A DNA stretch of 64,000 nucleotides from Ignavibacteria bacterium (GCA_041649015.1 JBAZNU010000010.1:5110-69109), one strand, 5' to 3'; positions 27,199-37,054 are shown, counted from the first letter of the stretch. The notes: generated by a model not told the origin, from the letters alone. Made by a program: numbers and translations.

Positions 27199-29682
27199 TT
27201 AATACGTTTTTACAACCACAAAAGTTATATCGTCATGCTGTTCAGCATCTTTTACGAAAGATTTTACATTTGATTCGAGTTTTCTGTTGATATCAGACGG
27301 TGACAGGTGTTTGTTCTGGCGTATTAAATTAATTAATCTTTCCATACCAAATTCTTCTTTATTTCTATTCATTGCTTCATTTAAACCATCTGTGTAAAAG
27401 AGCACTATACTATTACTTTCCAGTTTAAGTTCATGTTCATCAAGATGCTTTGAAAAAAGATGGTCTTTATCCAGACCAAGCCCAATTCCGCGTGTATTAA
27501 GCAATTCAACAGAGCCGTTTCTTGCAAATATTGCAGGGTTATGACCTGCCCGCACATATTTAAGTTTTCGCTCTTTAATATTAAACATTCCGAGCGAAAC
27601 TGTGACGAATGCATTTCTCTCAAACTTACCGAAAATCTGTTTATTTACTTCGATGATTATTTCCCTAGGAGTTTTGAAGATTTTTGCAGCAAATCTGATT
27701 AATGCCTGCACTTTCGCCATATAGAGTGCTGCGGGAAGACCTTTACCTGAGACATCCGCGATAACTATAAGAATATTATCTTTGTCCAAACAAATAATAT
27801 CGAAGAAATCCCCACCTATTATTCTTGCGGGGGATGAAGCACAACTTATCTCAAGATGTTCGCACTTATAATCTCTATCAGGCAGAAGTCCTTCCTGAAT
27901 ATTCTTTGCTACTTTCAGTTCTTCTTCAATCTTATTCTTTCTAATCTCTTCTAAACGCAGTCTTGAATTTTCATAAACGACAGAAATATTAGAGCAAATA
28001 GTTTTCAAGAGGTCTATATCTTCATCTGTGTAAGGAGAGCCTTCGGGTTTTTCTCCCAGATTAATTGAGGCAATTAGTTCATCTTTTACGAGCACGGGCA
28101 AAGCAAGAACGATATTCTCTTTTTTAATATATTCGGCGTATTCATGCGGGATACTATTTTCCGCCATATTAATATCAAAAAGAAGTTTCGGGTTCTTATC
28201 ATTTTCGAATAGATAAAAACAAAGGTCATTTATAAGTTTATCTTCAGGATTATCCGAAACACAGTACTTCCCTTTGATTTCCAAGAATTCCACTTTCTTA
28301 ACACCCATAGTTTCCGACAGAGTATTCTTCAATTTCACGGCAACTTCATCCATATTATTCAGATAGGGCAGTTCGTTTGAAAAATTCAGAAGGGACTTCC
28401 TATAATTATACCTGGTTTTATAAAATCTTTTATCGACGAATGATTTAATAAGTTTAGTAATATAACTAAAAGAAAATATTACGAGAATAACGGTAATAAC
28501 GGTTATCAGCTGCTTATTGCTGAATTTATAGTATTCAAAAATAGTTTCGAGCATATCAATCGCAAAAAGATACGCTACGATAGTTACCAAAGCAGCAAGC
28601 GTAAATACTATACCACGTTTTACGAAAAATTCAGTGTCTAAAATTCTGAATTTATATATAGAATATCCAAAAGTAATTGGAATTGCAAGAACCATTATAG
28701 CCGGCAAACGATACAGAGGGCTCATTCCGAGATTAATAACAAAAAGTGAGAACACAAAATAATAATAAGCAAACCCTGCAAGACCTATTATGAGTCCTAT
28801 CAAGAGAACCCTGAGTGGTTCTTTTCGTTCAGGATTTCTTATTTTTAAGTATGATTTAACAAAAATTGAAAATGCGGCGATTATGATTAACAACGGTGAA
28901 TAGCTAACCAATATAGAGACGACAGGGCTTTTATCTAGAAAAAGTTCAGATTGTTCAGACAGCAGAAGCGGAAAACTTAAAATCAGTGAATAAAGGTAAA
29001 CAAAAAATATAATTAATTTCCGTTTTTTAAAGTTAACAAAAACGGGATAAATCGTGAAAAAGTGGAACAGCAGAGGGTAAACAAAAATATTCGCCATATA
29101 ATAGTGTATCATAAGGGTACCGCTGTAACCTACATAGTACCATACACCGCCATAAATCATAAAACCTACTGACGAGAAAAACCCAAAGAGGAAGAAAATT
29201 TGCGATGTTAGTTCTTTTGGTTTTGAAATGCCGACAAAGAATCCATTCATAAGAAACCCGAGTCCGAGAAAAGCAAAAATATAGAATATAAGATGAAAAT
29301 ATTTATAAACAGGAACTACAATACTTTTTATTTCTGTCTGTCTTTCGATTGTGTACAGTGCAGGCACGTGGGTATCAACTTTAACGATTATATTCAGGAA
29401 TTCATTCATTGAGTTAACAGGGATACCGTTTACAGCAAGAATTTTATCGCCTACTTTTAGACCTGATTTTTCTCCGACGCCATTAGGAAAAAGGCGGGAA
29501 ATCTCAACATGTACATTTCCGTTTATATCAACTGATTCAATTTTGCTGCAATCATCAAATGTAAGCCGCTTTGTGAAAATTGAATTAAATATAGGAATAC
29601 CTGCAAATATGAGTGCATATAGTGTCAGAATAATAATAAAAAACCTAAGAGTATTATCTGTATATTTACTTAGAAACTTCAA
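27199..29682 (-). CDS. PDZ-transmembrane-GAF-PP2C (SpoIIE-type) phosphatase, paralogue
   Basis: An 827-residue protein with the same plan as its neighbour: first helix (about 11-31), PDZ-like domain (about 48-112, with FPNGVGEKSGLKVGDKILAVNG), a bundle of helices (about 130-420), GAF-like region (about 445-590) and PP2C domain (about 600-827). GGDFFD, ADVSGKG, YTDGLNE and HDDIT are present. The cytoplasmic catalytic parts are clearly alike, while the sensor parts differ more, which suggests a tandem duplication with diverged input. It may signal to a partner-switching module such as the RsbW-like protein at 44408, an inference only. Confidence 0.85.
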   Translation of the reverse strand: MKFLSKYTDNTLRFFIIILTLYALIFAGIPIFNSIFTKRLTFDDCSKIESVDINGNVHVEISRLFPNGVGEKSGLKVGDKILAVNGIPVNSMNEFLNIIVKVDTHVPALYTIERQTEIKSIVVPVYKYFHLIFYIFAFLGLGFLMNGFFVGISKPKELTSQIFFLFGFFSSVGFMIYGGVWYYVGYSGTLMIHYYMANIFVYPLLFHFFTIYPVFVNFKKRKLIIFFVYLYSLILSFPLLLSEQSELFLDKSPVVSILVSYSPLLIIIAAFSIFVKSYLKIRNPERKEPLRVLLIGLIIGLAGFAYYYFVFSLFVINLGMSPLYRLPAIMVLAIPITFGYSIYKFRILDTEFFVKRGIVFTLAALVTIVAYLFAIDMLETIFEYYKFSNKQLITVITVILVIFSFSYITKLIKSFVDKRFYKTRYNYRKSLLNFSNELPYLNNMDEVAVKLKNTLSETMGVKKVEFLEIKGKYCVSDNPEDKLINDLCFYLFENDKNPKLLFDINMAENSIPHEYAEYIKKENIVLALPVLVKDELIASINLGEKPEGSPYTDEDIDLLKTICSNISVVYENSRLRLEEIRKNKIEEELKVAKNIQEGLLPDRDYKCEHLEISCASSPARIIGGDFFDIICLDKDNILIVIADVSGKGLPAALYMAKVQALIRFAAKIFKTPREIIIEVNKQIFGKFERNAFVTVSLGMFNIKERKLKYVRAGHNPAIFARNGSVELLNTRGIGLGLDKDHLFSKHLDEHELKLESNSIVLFYTDGLNEAMNRNKEEFGMERLINLIRQNKHLSPSDINRKLESNVKSFVKDAEQHDDITFVVVKTY

Positions 29683-29792
29683 TTCTTCTGTTAAATACTA
29701 TTATTACGGATAAATTTAATATATGTTCTATCAAATTATGAAAAATACATAGAATTAACAAAGCAAATTTTAAAATGTGCTTGTAAAAAATA

Positions 29793-29819
29793 AAAAACCC
29801 GTTAAGTCAACGGGTTTTT
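29793..29819 (-). terminator. Rho-independent terminator of metK
   Basis: Stem AAAAACCCGTT / AACGGGTTTTT with a 5-base loop. Read on the minus strand, it follows metK and ends in a run of T (complement of the A-run at 29780-29797). Confidence 0.9.
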
Positions 29820-29843
29820 GAGAATAATAAATTTCCTGTTAAA

Positions 29844-30989
29844 TTATTTAACAAGTTTTTTGAGTTTGTTAATCAAGTCAAGTTTTTCCCATGTGAATCC
29901 CTTTTCATTTCTTCCGAAATGTCCGTAGGCAGCTGTGTTTCTGTATACCGGTTTTCTGAGGTCAAGTCTGCGAATGATTCCAGCCGGAGTAAGGTCAATA
30001 TTCTTTCTAATAATGTCAGCAAGTTTTTCGTCGGATATTTTTCCTGTACCGAATGTATTAACGAAGATAGATACGGGTTGTGCAACTCCGATAGCGTAAG
30101 AAAGTTGAATAAGGCACTCATCAGCGAGTTTTGCAGCGACGATATTTTTTGCAATGTGTCTTGATGCATAAGCCGCGCTTCTGTCAACTTTTGAAGGATC
30201 TTTACCGGAGAAAGCACCTCCGCCGTGAGGGGCTTTACCGCCGTACGTATCGACGATAATTTTTCTACCAGTGAGACCAGTATCGCCGTGAGGACCGCCT
30301 ATTTCAAACTTACCGGTTGGGTTGACATGAATCTTGGTATTTTTATCAAGAAGTCGTGCAGGAATAACTTTTTTGATGACGTATTTAATTACGTCCTCTT
30401 TTATTTTCTTCTGTGAAACATATCCATCATGTTGAGTTGAAACAACCACAGCTTCGACTCGTTTAGGTTTATTGTCATTTCCATATTCTATAGTAACCTG
30501 TGACTTTGAATCGGGTCTGAGATAAGGCATAAGTTTTGGCTGTTTTTTCCTGATATCTGCAAGTCTTTTTACGAGGTTATGAGAGAATACAAGAGTCATT
30601 GGCATAAACTCTTTCGTTTCATTCGTCGCATATCCAAACATCATACCCTGATCTCCAGCACCGCCAGTATTGACACCCATTGCTATATCCGGAGATTGTG
30701 TGTTAATAGCAGACATCACATTTATTGAATGGTAATCGAACCTATATTCACCCTTTGTGTATCCAATTTCCTGAACAACTTTGCGTACGACTTTAGGAAC
30801 ATCTACATAATGTTTGGTTGTTATTTCGCCTCCAACCAGAACCAAGCCTGTTGCGCAGAAAGTTTCGCAGGCAACTCTGGCTGTCGGATCATGTTTTAAT
30901 ATATCATCGAGAATTGCATCAGATATTTGATCACATACTTTATCCGGATGTCCTTCACTAACGGATTCGGACGTAAAAAAGTAAGACAT
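29844..30989 (-). CDS. metK: S-adenosylmethionine synthetase
   Basis: A 381-residue MetK, the usual length, making S-adenosylmethionine from methionine and ATP. The N-terminal TSESVSEGHPDKVCDQISDAILD motif, GDQGMMFGYATNET, the catalytic loop region and GGPHGDTGLTGRKIIVDTYGG with GGGAFSGKDPSKVDRSAAY are all intact. A purine-rich AAGAAGGG lies before the ATG. A terminator follows. The 314-base upstream gap holds no recognisable SAM riboswitch. Confidence 0.97.
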   Translation of the reverse strand: MSYFFTSESVSEGHPDKVCDQISDAILDDILKHDPTARVACETFCATGLVLVGGEITTKHYVDVPKVVRKVVQEIGYTKGEYRFDYHSINVMSAINTQSPDIAMGVNTGGAGDQGMMFGYATNETKEFMPMTLVFSHNLVKRLADIRKKQPKLMPYLRPDSKSQVTIEYGNDNKPKRVEAVVVSTQHDGYVSQKKIKEDVIKYVIKKVIPARLLDKNTKIHVNPTGKFEIGGPHGDTGLTGRKIIVDTYGGKAPHGGGAFSGKDPSKVDRSAAYASRHIAKNIVAAKLADECLIQLSYAIGVAQPVSIFVNTFGTGKISDEKLADIIRKNIDLTPAGIIRRLDLRKPVYRNTAAYGHFGRNEKGFTWEKLDLINKLKKLVK

Positions 30990-31303
30990 TGGTTTTCCCT
31001 TCTTATTATTTATAAATTAATTTTTTAATATTCAAAGAAAATAATTAAAATAATATTAATTATCAGTTGAAAAGAGAGATTGGAAGGTAGATGATAGTCG
31101 CTTGTGCTGAAATAGGTTTACGTTTATTAATAACAAGAACTGAGAAGTTTTATACAAGTAAAGGTGTCTGTCTGCTGCAGGATTGCTATATAGTTTCAAG
31201 GCGAATATGAAGACGCAAAACAGATTATATAAGTATCACGACTACCTGTAAACTACTGACAACATTCATCATTCATTGAAAACAGTTTTATTCGTAAAAT
31301 GAC
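30990..31303. other. Intergenic region, nothing recognised
   Basis: 314 bases between metK and the Fe-S oxidoreductase gene. I looked for a SAM riboswitch, tRNA or strong hairpin and found none. The metK promoter is presumably near 31000-31060, which is AT-rich, but no box is clear enough to call. Confidence 0.4.
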
Positions 31304-33313
31304 TTACAGGCTTTCAGCGATTATTTCGGCGACATCTTTTATTTTTACTTCTTCGGTTTTACCTTTTTCCTTAATACCGTCAGTGAGCATCGTCATACAG
31401 AAAGGACAAGCTGATGCAATTGTAGCAGCATTCGTTGCAAGTGCTTCTTCTATTCTTTCGATATTAACCCGTTTTCCTTCAGTTTCTTCCATAAACATTC
31501 TCCCGCCTCCAGCACCGCAGCAGAATCCTTTATCTTTTGACCGTTTCATCTCAACTATCTCGAGACCCGGAACGTTCATTAAAGAATTGCGGGGAGCATC
31601 GTAAATATTATTATATCTGCCAAGGTAACAGGAATCATGATATGTGTATTTCTCATCTGTTTTATTTTTAGTATTAATTTTACCTTCAGATATCAGTTTA
31701 TTTATATAGTCCGTATGATGTGTAACTTCAAGGTCAACACCAAACTGCGAGTATTCATTCTTTAACGAATGCAGACAGTGAGGACAAGCGGTAACAACTT
31801 TTTTAATATTATAACGTTTAAATGTTTCGATGTTTTGCTGCATAAATTGCTGAGCAAGGAATTCGTTACCAAGTCTTCGTGCAGTATCACCGTTGCATTT
31901 CTCCTCACTGCCGAGAACACCAAAATTTACTCCAGCACTGTTAAGAATTTTTGCGAATGACTTAGTAACATTTTTATAACGGTTATCAAAAGCACCTGCA
32001 CATCCAACCCAGAAAAGTACGTCTAAACTATCAGCTGAACCAATGCTGCTTAGTTTCTTTAGTTTAAGTTCTTTCCCTTCTTTCATTATTTCCTCCGAGA
32101 ACTCATCAATCCAATCATTACGCTGTTCAGGGGGGAATGCCCAAGGTGATTCATTATTTTCCAGATTCTTAAAAACTGTATTCAATTCCTGAGGAAAATC
32201 AGATTCCATCATAGTGAGGTTGCGTCTGAGTTCAACAATAGAAGTAACGTGATCAATCATAACAGGACATTCTTCCATGCAAGCAGCGCACGTCGTGCAA
32301 GCCCACAGTTCTTCTTTAGTAATATAATCGTGAACCAAGGTCTTTTCAAGTTCAGGATTGTTTTCAATTTTATTGACAACCAAAGGACCTTTCGCCATAG
32401 TTCTCTTACGAATTTTTGTAACTATCTTCTTCGGATTCAGTAGTTTGCCGGTAGAATTTGCAGGGCATACTTCTGTACATCTACCGCATTCAGTGCAAGT
32501 GTATCCGTCGAGGAGCTGTTTCCATGTTAAATCTTCAATATCCTTTGCACCGTATTGTTCAAGAGATTCGTCCTCAAAATTAATAGGTTTAAGAACATTC
32601 TTTTTATCAATCCTAAAGTTAGATAAGAATGTATTCGGGACTGACGACAGCACATGGAAATGTTTTGAATAAGGCAGATAGTTCAGGAACACAAGTACGA
32701 TTAAATTATGCATCCACCAGTAAATATCATACAATGTCAAACTACCACTTGAAAACAACCCTGCCAGAAATGTTGAAACAGGTCTGTAACCATGAGATTG
32801 TCCAAGAAGAATTCTTTCTGCATTTGCCCCGAACATTGTAATCATAATCATAAGAATCATGAGGAGAATAAATACAGCATCGTTACGCGATGAGGTCTCC
32901 ACCTGCAGACGTTTAGGTGTTGCGATGAATCTGCGGAGTAATGAAAAAAGTACGACACAGAAAACGAGAGCCCCAAAGAAATCCTGTGTAAAAGTAATTA
33001 CAGAGTAAAACCTGCCGAGAAAACTAAATGAAAAATTCGGGAAGAAACCTTCGATCACAGATTCAAGAATAACGAGTGAAAGAATCAGGAATCCCCAATA
33101 GATACAAAAATGTAAAAATCCTGCAAGTTTACTCCTAAAGAGTTTTGTCTGCAGAAAAGCAATGTTTAAAGTGTTGATAATTCTTTGCTTAATGTTGTTA
33201 AGCCGGTATTCCTTTTTGCCAAGACTTAGGTAAGAAATGAAATTTTTTATTGAATACAAGAAAAACACAACAGCAGAAATCAGGATAACTGCAAACAGAA
33301 TGCTTTTAATCAT
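31304..33313 (-). CDS. Membrane Fe-S oxidoreductase, HdrD/GlcF-like, candidate Etf:quinone oxidoreductase
   Basis: A 669-residue protein. Five or six N-terminal helices (residues 1-220) carry His candidates for heme b (H68, H202, H218, H220), like NarI-type cytochromes. A ferredoxin-like domain follows with CTECGRCTEVCP (Cys 273-283) and CTTCAACMEECP (about 336-347). Two CCG-type cluster regions come next: WVGCAGAFD/TACPHCLHS and HDSCYLGRYN/FCCGAGGG. Such proteins pass electrons from EtfAB to menaquinone in other anaerobes (EMO-type). etfA/etfB lie 4 kb away on the same strand, which supports the link. Confidence 0.85.
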   Translation of the reverse strand: MIKSILFAVILISAVVFFLYSIKNFISYLSLGKKEYRLNNIKQRIINTLNIAFLQTKLFRSKLAGFLHFCIYWGFLILSLVILESVIEGFFPNFSFSFLGRFYSVITFTQDFFGALVFCVVLFSLLRRFIATPKRLQVETSSRNDAVFILLMILMIMITMFGANAERILLGQSHGYRPVSTFLAGLFSSGSLTLYDIYWWMHNLIVLVFLNYLPYSKHFHVLSSVPNTFLSNFRIDKKNVLKPINFEDESLEQYGAKDIEDLTWKQLLDGYTCTECGRCTEVCPANSTGKLLNPKKIVTKIRKRTMAKGPLVVNKIENNPELEKTLVHDYITKEELWACTTCAACMEECPVMIDHVTSIVELRRNLTMMESDFPQELNTVFKNLENNESPWAFPPEQRNDWIDEFSEEIMKEGKELKLKKLSSIGSADSLDVLFWVGCAGAFDNRYKNVTKSFAKILNSAGVNFGVLGSEEKCNGDTARRLGNEFLAQQFMQQNIETFKRYNIKKVVTACPHCLHSLKNEYSQFGVDLEVTHHTDYINKLISEGKINTKNKTDEKYTYHDSCYLGRYNNIYDAPRNSLMNVPGLEIVEMKRSKDKGFCCGAGGGRMFMEETEGKRVNIERIEEALATNAATIASACPFCMTMLTDGIKEKGKTEEVKIKDVAEIIAESL

Positions 33314-33623
33314 TTTTGATAAAATTTTTTGTCAAGTTAGTGAATTGGAAATAAATATGAAAGATAAGAATTTGGGACGGGGGATATGGGTGTATGTGAT
33401 AGAGTATAGGGTATAGAGATTAAAAATTTATAGATAAAGAAATTAGAACAGCGATAAGCGGGGTGCAGAGGGCAGGTATAAGGTAAGGGAGCAGGTATAG
33501 GATTAAGGGAGCAGGAGGTGGATAAATATACTTTTATAAATAGGTATCGTAAATATACTAAATGATTCGTGAATTAAAGAATCCGTAAATATGAATGTGG
33601 TGTATAACCTGAAGAGACAAATA
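33314..33623. repeat. 310-base intergenic region with G-rich imperfect repeats
   Basis: No gene is supported. Imperfect units GGTATA(A/G)G and TTAAGGGAGCAGG recur (near 33474-33520) and GGGATATGGGTGTATG/GAGTATAGGGTATAGAG lie upstream. They look like decayed low-complexity sequence. An open frame in the minus direction (33503-33694) is not convincing. Confidence 0.45.
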
Positions 33624-34043
33624 TTATTTTTCGCCGATGATTTGGACTGCAATTCTGCGAGTACGAGGTCGATTATCAAAATCCATGAAAACAATTTGCT
33701 GCCATGTACCGAGAGTCATTTCAGAATTATAAACAGGTATAGTCAAATCGGTTTTTATCAGAGCTGATCGAAGGTGAGAATGACCATTACCGTCACCCCA
33801 TGTATCGTTATGGTTATAAATTCCTGCCGGAGAGATAATTTTATCCATTAGTTTTGGTAAGTCCTTAAGAAGTCCGGGTTCATATTCTAATGTAGTCAAA
33901 CCGGTTGTTGAACCAACGGCAAACAATATGACTATGCCGTTCTTTATTCCTGATTTTTCTAATATTGACGATGTTTCCTCAGTGATATTTTTGATATCAC
34001 AGTTACCTTTTGAGGATATAATTATTTCTTCAAAAAATGTCAT
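33624..34043 (-). CDS. yjbQ: YjbQ/UPF0047 family, secondary thiamine-phosphate synthase-like
   Basis: A 139-residue single-domain protein of the usual YjbQ length. HNDTWGDGNGHSHLRSAL carries the conserved His-rich active-site motif, GSTTGLTTLEYEPGLLKDL is near the N-terminal third, and LGTWQQIVFMDFDNRPRTRRI is near the end. Members have weak thiamine-phosphate synthase activity; the true physiological role is unsettled. No thiamine gene is near. It lies 31 bases below the propeller-like gene and may share its transcript. Confidence 0.9.
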   Translation of the reverse strand: MTFFEEIIISSKGNCDIKNITEETSSILEKSGIKNGIVILFAVGSTTGLTTLEYEPGLLKDLPKLMDKIISPAGIYNHNDTWGDGNGHSHLRSALIKTDLTIPVYNSEMTLGTWQQIVFMDFDNRPRTRRIAVQIIGEK

Positions 34044-34074
34044 GTTAGTTGATAGTTAAAGTAATCTATTATAA

Positions 34075-34932
34075 TTATAATTTTAGAGCAACTATATCTT
34101 TCTTTTCCCTCAGATAATAAATAAAATCATTTCTGCAGAAAAAATTATCCGGTACATTATAACCTGACTGCTTGTTAAGAATGTCCGAGTATATTTTTTT
34201 TCCTTTAGATATATCAAAAATGCAAAATATGTTTTGATAGTAATTACGGATAATATCTTTAATATCTGTCCCAGTTTTTTTATAATAATTAAATATCAAA
34301 TAGTCATTTTTTATTAGATACTCTGTATCCCCTTCTGAACCGTATATTTCATGATTTATCAGGTTTATAATATTTTTATCAGGTGGAAATTTTGTTAATG
34401 ACCTCGGATAATCGTATTGTTCATTGTATAGATCATTATCGGATTTCCTTTTTAAGTTGAGCAGTTCGGGATATTCATTTTCAGAAAAAACACTAATAGT
34501 TTTACCGTCAAAGATATTTATTTCAGAACTTTCAGTTTTATCGAAATTCTGTTTAATTCCAAAAAGTTTTTCTTCAGTTGAAAAGAAATACTGATAATCT
34601 TCATTCTCCCATAATTTCTTACCGGTCAATATATCGAGAGCAATAATGTTTTTATGGTATGGGATCTCGGGTCTTTCAAATCTATTCAGATAAAGAATCT
34701 TTGATGTCGCACCTTCAACCGATATCCAATAATTTCCTTCTTCGAAGGTAAAATTAGACATGTGTTTCCTGCCATCCTTTATACTTACAGAGAAAAGATA
34801 CAACAACTTCTTCTCAAGGTCGCGCGTTTCACCGGCTATAAAGTCATTACCCCCGAAGATAAATTTCCAAAGGTTTCCATTTTGATTGAACACCCATTCA
34901 GGTTTCAGTTTATTTTTATCGAATAGTTTCAT
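34075..34932 (-). CDS. Conserved hypothetical beta-propeller-like protein (DUF4905-like)
   Basis: A 285-residue cytoplasmic protein without signal peptide. It has repeated beta segments with aromatic and ILTGKKLWEN-type motifs, as in PQQ/WD-like blades. I think it matches DUF4905 from its length and opening (FDKNKLKPEWVFNQNGNLWKF), but this is from memory. Its ATG lies 17 bases inside the end of coaX, so the two are translationally coupled. No enzymatic motif is visible. Confidence 0.6.
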   Translation of the reverse strand: MKLFDKNKLKPEWVFNQNGNLWKFIFGGNDFIAGETRDLEKKLLYLFSVSIKDGRKHMSNFTFEEGNYWISVEGATSKILYLNRFERPEIPYHKNIIALDILTGKKLWENEDYQYFFSTEEKLFGIKQNFDKTESSEINIFDGKTISVFSENEYPELLNLKRKSDNDLYNEQYDYPRSLTKFPPDKNIINLINHEIYGSEGDTEYLIKNDYLIFNYYKKTGTDIKDIIRNYYQNIFCIFDISKGKKIYSDILNKQSGYNVPDNFFCRNDFIYYLREKKDIVALKL

Positions 34933-35665
34933 TGCATTTCGAATTATATGTTGCTAATATGTTTAAACCTTCGAGAACGAGGTGGAGTTCGATTTTATTG
35001 ACTCCTTTTATTTTATTTCCAAAAATCTCGGAGCCTCCGCCCGTGATTACGACAAATAATCTTTCAAACAATTTTCTGTACTCTTCGATTGATTTTTCTA
35101 TGAAAAAAACTTGCTGTAGAATCAAACCGGAGATTACAGCACTTTTTGTAGTTCTATTAACAAGATTTGTCCTGCTGTTTAATACTACATTCGGAAGAGT
35201 TGTTTTTTTGAGCAACGCTTCGGAAGCAGTTTTTATACCTGCCGAAATCATTCCGCCCCTGTATATTCCGTTAGAAATTATGTTAAAAGTTGTTGCAGTA
35301 CCTAAATCTATAACGAGAATGTTTCTATGCTTACGATATTTCGAATATGCTCCGACAGCAGAGCATATTCTATCGCTGCCAAGAGTTTTTGCATAATCAA
35401 ATCTTATCGGCAATGATGATTTCGCTATGATAAACCGAACCTTGAAGTCAGAAATAATAGTTTTAATAATTTTATTAAAGTTCTTATTCAGCGAAGAAAC
35501 ATAAACTTCGTCAAACCGTCCTTTATATCGATTTAATAATACCCTGAAATGTTTTCTAAACATTTCCTTTTCATACGTAAACAATTCCGGTGAACTCATT
35601 TTCCCGTCAGCAGAAAGCGAGCATTTAATTCTTGTGTTGCCTATATCGATAAGAAGATAATTCAT
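34916..35665 (-). CDS. coaX: Type III pantothenate kinase
   Basis: A 249-residue ASKHA-fold kinase that phosphorylates pantothenate in CoA synthesis. Motifs in order: LIDIGNTRIKC (about 4-14, phosphate loop), DRICSAVGAYSKYR (about 98-111), VIDLGTATTFN (catalytic/phosphate), GGMISAGI and a late GGGSEIFG. Length and motifs match CoaX rather than CoaA. It is the first gene of a minus-strand pair with the propeller-like protein. Confidence 0.93.
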   Translation of the reverse strand: MNYLLIDIGNTRIKCSLSADGKMSSPELFTYEKEMFRKHFRVLLNRYKGRFDEVYVSSLNKNFNKIIKTIISDFKVRFIIAKSSLPIRFDYAKTLGSDRICSAVGAYSKYRKHRNILVIDLGTATTFNIISNGIYRGGMISAGIKTASEALLKKTTLPNVVLNSRTNLVNRTTKSAVISGLILQQVFFIEKSIEEYRKLFERLFVVITGGGSEIFGNKIKGVNKIELHLVLEGLNILATYNSKCNETIR

Positions 35666-35721
35666 TTTAAAATAAAAAGGGGACTTTTGTCCCCCGAAAA
35701 ATAATAATAAATTTAATCAGA

Positions 35722-36279
35722 TTACATATCGAATTTAATACCGCCGGTTAGGAAGTATCCGCTTATATTAGGTTCACTAATTATAATTTTATACTTTCCG
35801 TCAACGTAGAGCGAAATCGTCGGACCGATACCCGGAAATTCAATACCTCCTCCGAGATCAAGACCAACTTTAGTTAAGTTTTCAGATACACCAAGAATTT
35901 TCTGAGTTAAAAAATTTACACCTATTCCTCCATCGACGTAAGGTACGAGGGAAGTAGTCTTAAACTTCAGACGCATAAGGCCGGCGACTTCAAAATTATT
36001 CTGATCGCCTGCTTTCCAATAATTAACCTGCGGTAAAAGAGAAAAACTCTCTGTTTTAATTTCGGCAAAAAAGTTAATTGTCAGACCTGTACTGCCCTGA
36101 ACGATAAAAGAAGGTCCAAAACCGCCGCCAAGTGCAATCTTTGATGAAGGGGGTAAAGTGCTAAAAGATTTCGAAATCATGAAATCAGTACCTTCAATGT
36201 TATTTAATCTGTTCTGTGAATACCCTGTGGAAAATAAAATTAAGATGGTGAGAGATGAGAGAATTAATTTTAGTTTCAT
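35722..36279 (-). CDS. Small outer-membrane beta-barrel protein
   Basis: A 185-residue protein with a signal peptide (MKLKLILSSLTILILFSTGYSQ) and alternating beta strands in an OmpA/OprF-like 8-strand plan, ending with a hydrophobic strand (YFLTGGIKFDM). GGGFGPSF and GLDLGGGIEFPG look like strand-turn motifs. Family not recognised beyond a general porin-like barrel. It sits 5 bases below the DUF151 gene. Confidence 0.75.
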   Translation of the reverse strand: MKLKLILSSLTILILFSTGYSQNRLNNIEGTDFMISKSFSTLPPSSKIALGGGFGPSFIVQGSTGLTINFFAEIKTESFSLLPQVNYWKAGDQNNFEVAGLMRLKFKTTSLVPYVDGGIGVNFLTQKILGVSENLTKVGLDLGGGIEFPGIGPTISLYVDGKYKIIISEPNISGYFLTGGIKFDM

Positions 36280-36284
36280 TATAA

Positions 36285-36935
36285 TTAGTTTAAATTAGAA
36301 ATTTCAATTTTCTTTATCTGATCCCTAAGTTCAGCAGCTCTTTCATAATCTTCGTCATTAACCGCATCCTCAAGGTCATTTTGTAGTTTCTTTAGTTTTT
36401 CCTCTTTAGTTGCTGTTTTATAATTCTTATGGCTGTCATCAGACGTATTCTCCTCAAATTCGGAGATATCGTTTGAATCTAAATCATCAAGGTCAGGTTC
36501 TTCGTTTTGAATGTTTATTTTTGGAACAAACCCAATTTCATCCATGACTTCTTTTGCGACGTAAATCGGTGCATTAAATTTCATAGCAAGTGCTATAGCG
36601 TCCGAAGGTCTTGCGTCGAGCGGGTCGATTTCTTCGGAGTCCAGTATCAATTTAGCAAAAAAAGTAGAATCACGAAGTTCATTTATAACAACGCTTTCAA
36701 TTCTGTATGATAGTACTTCCAGTAAGTTTTTTATAAGTTCATGAGTAAGTGGACGAGGGGGTTTTAGTCCCTCGAGTTCAAATGCAATTGCCTGAGCCTC
36801 AAAATGGCCAATAATTATCGGGATCCGTCTTTCGCCATCAACTTCTTTAAGCAGGAGAGCGTAACCTCCACCGCTTATTGCAGATGAAACCGGAATACCA
36901 GCAAGTTCAACTTTTATTAAATCATTATAATTCAT
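36285..36935 (-). CDS. DUF151 bifunctional-nuclease-like protein with UVR motif
   Basis: A 216-residue protein. The DUF151 domain (about residues 3-130) has IPIIIGHFEAQAIAFELEG and DARPSDAIALAMKFNAPIYV, both typical. An acidic linker (about 140-165, many D/E) and a UvrB/UvrC-like coiled motif (about 175-212, EKLKKLQNDLEDAVNDEDYE) follow. Some DUF151 proteins have nuclease activity in vitro, and others act as redox or stress regulators. The same fusion of DUF151 with a UVR motif is common in Bacteroidota. It lies close to the barrel gene, so a shared transcript is likely. Confidence 0.86.
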   Translation of the reverse strand: MNYNDLIKVELAGIPVSSAISGGGYALLLKEVDGERRIPIIIGHFEAQAIAFELEGLKPPRPLTHELIKNLLEVLSYRIESVVINELRDSTFFAKLILDSEEIDPLDARPSDAIALAMKFNAPIYVAKEVMDEIGFVPKINIQNEEPDLDDLDSNDISEFEENTSDDSHKNYKTATKEEKLKKLQNDLEDAVNDEDYERAAELRDQIKKIEISNLN

Positions 36936-37054
36936 TTATTACATACTTTCTTTAATATTATTACACTCAAAACGTCAAAAATGTTTCATAATTCTGTATC
37001 AAATTACAGCTAAACGAGATTAATTTAAAGGCACATCGTGAATAGCAAAAATAC

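Noticed and set aside
30990..31100. SAM riboswitch upstream of metK
   Set aside because: None of the conserved SAM-I or SAM-II motifs could be found on the minus strand.
33503..33694. 63-residue minus-strand open frame overlapping yjbQ
   Set aside because: It overlaps the clear yjbQ gene in another frame and continues into low-complexity sequence.
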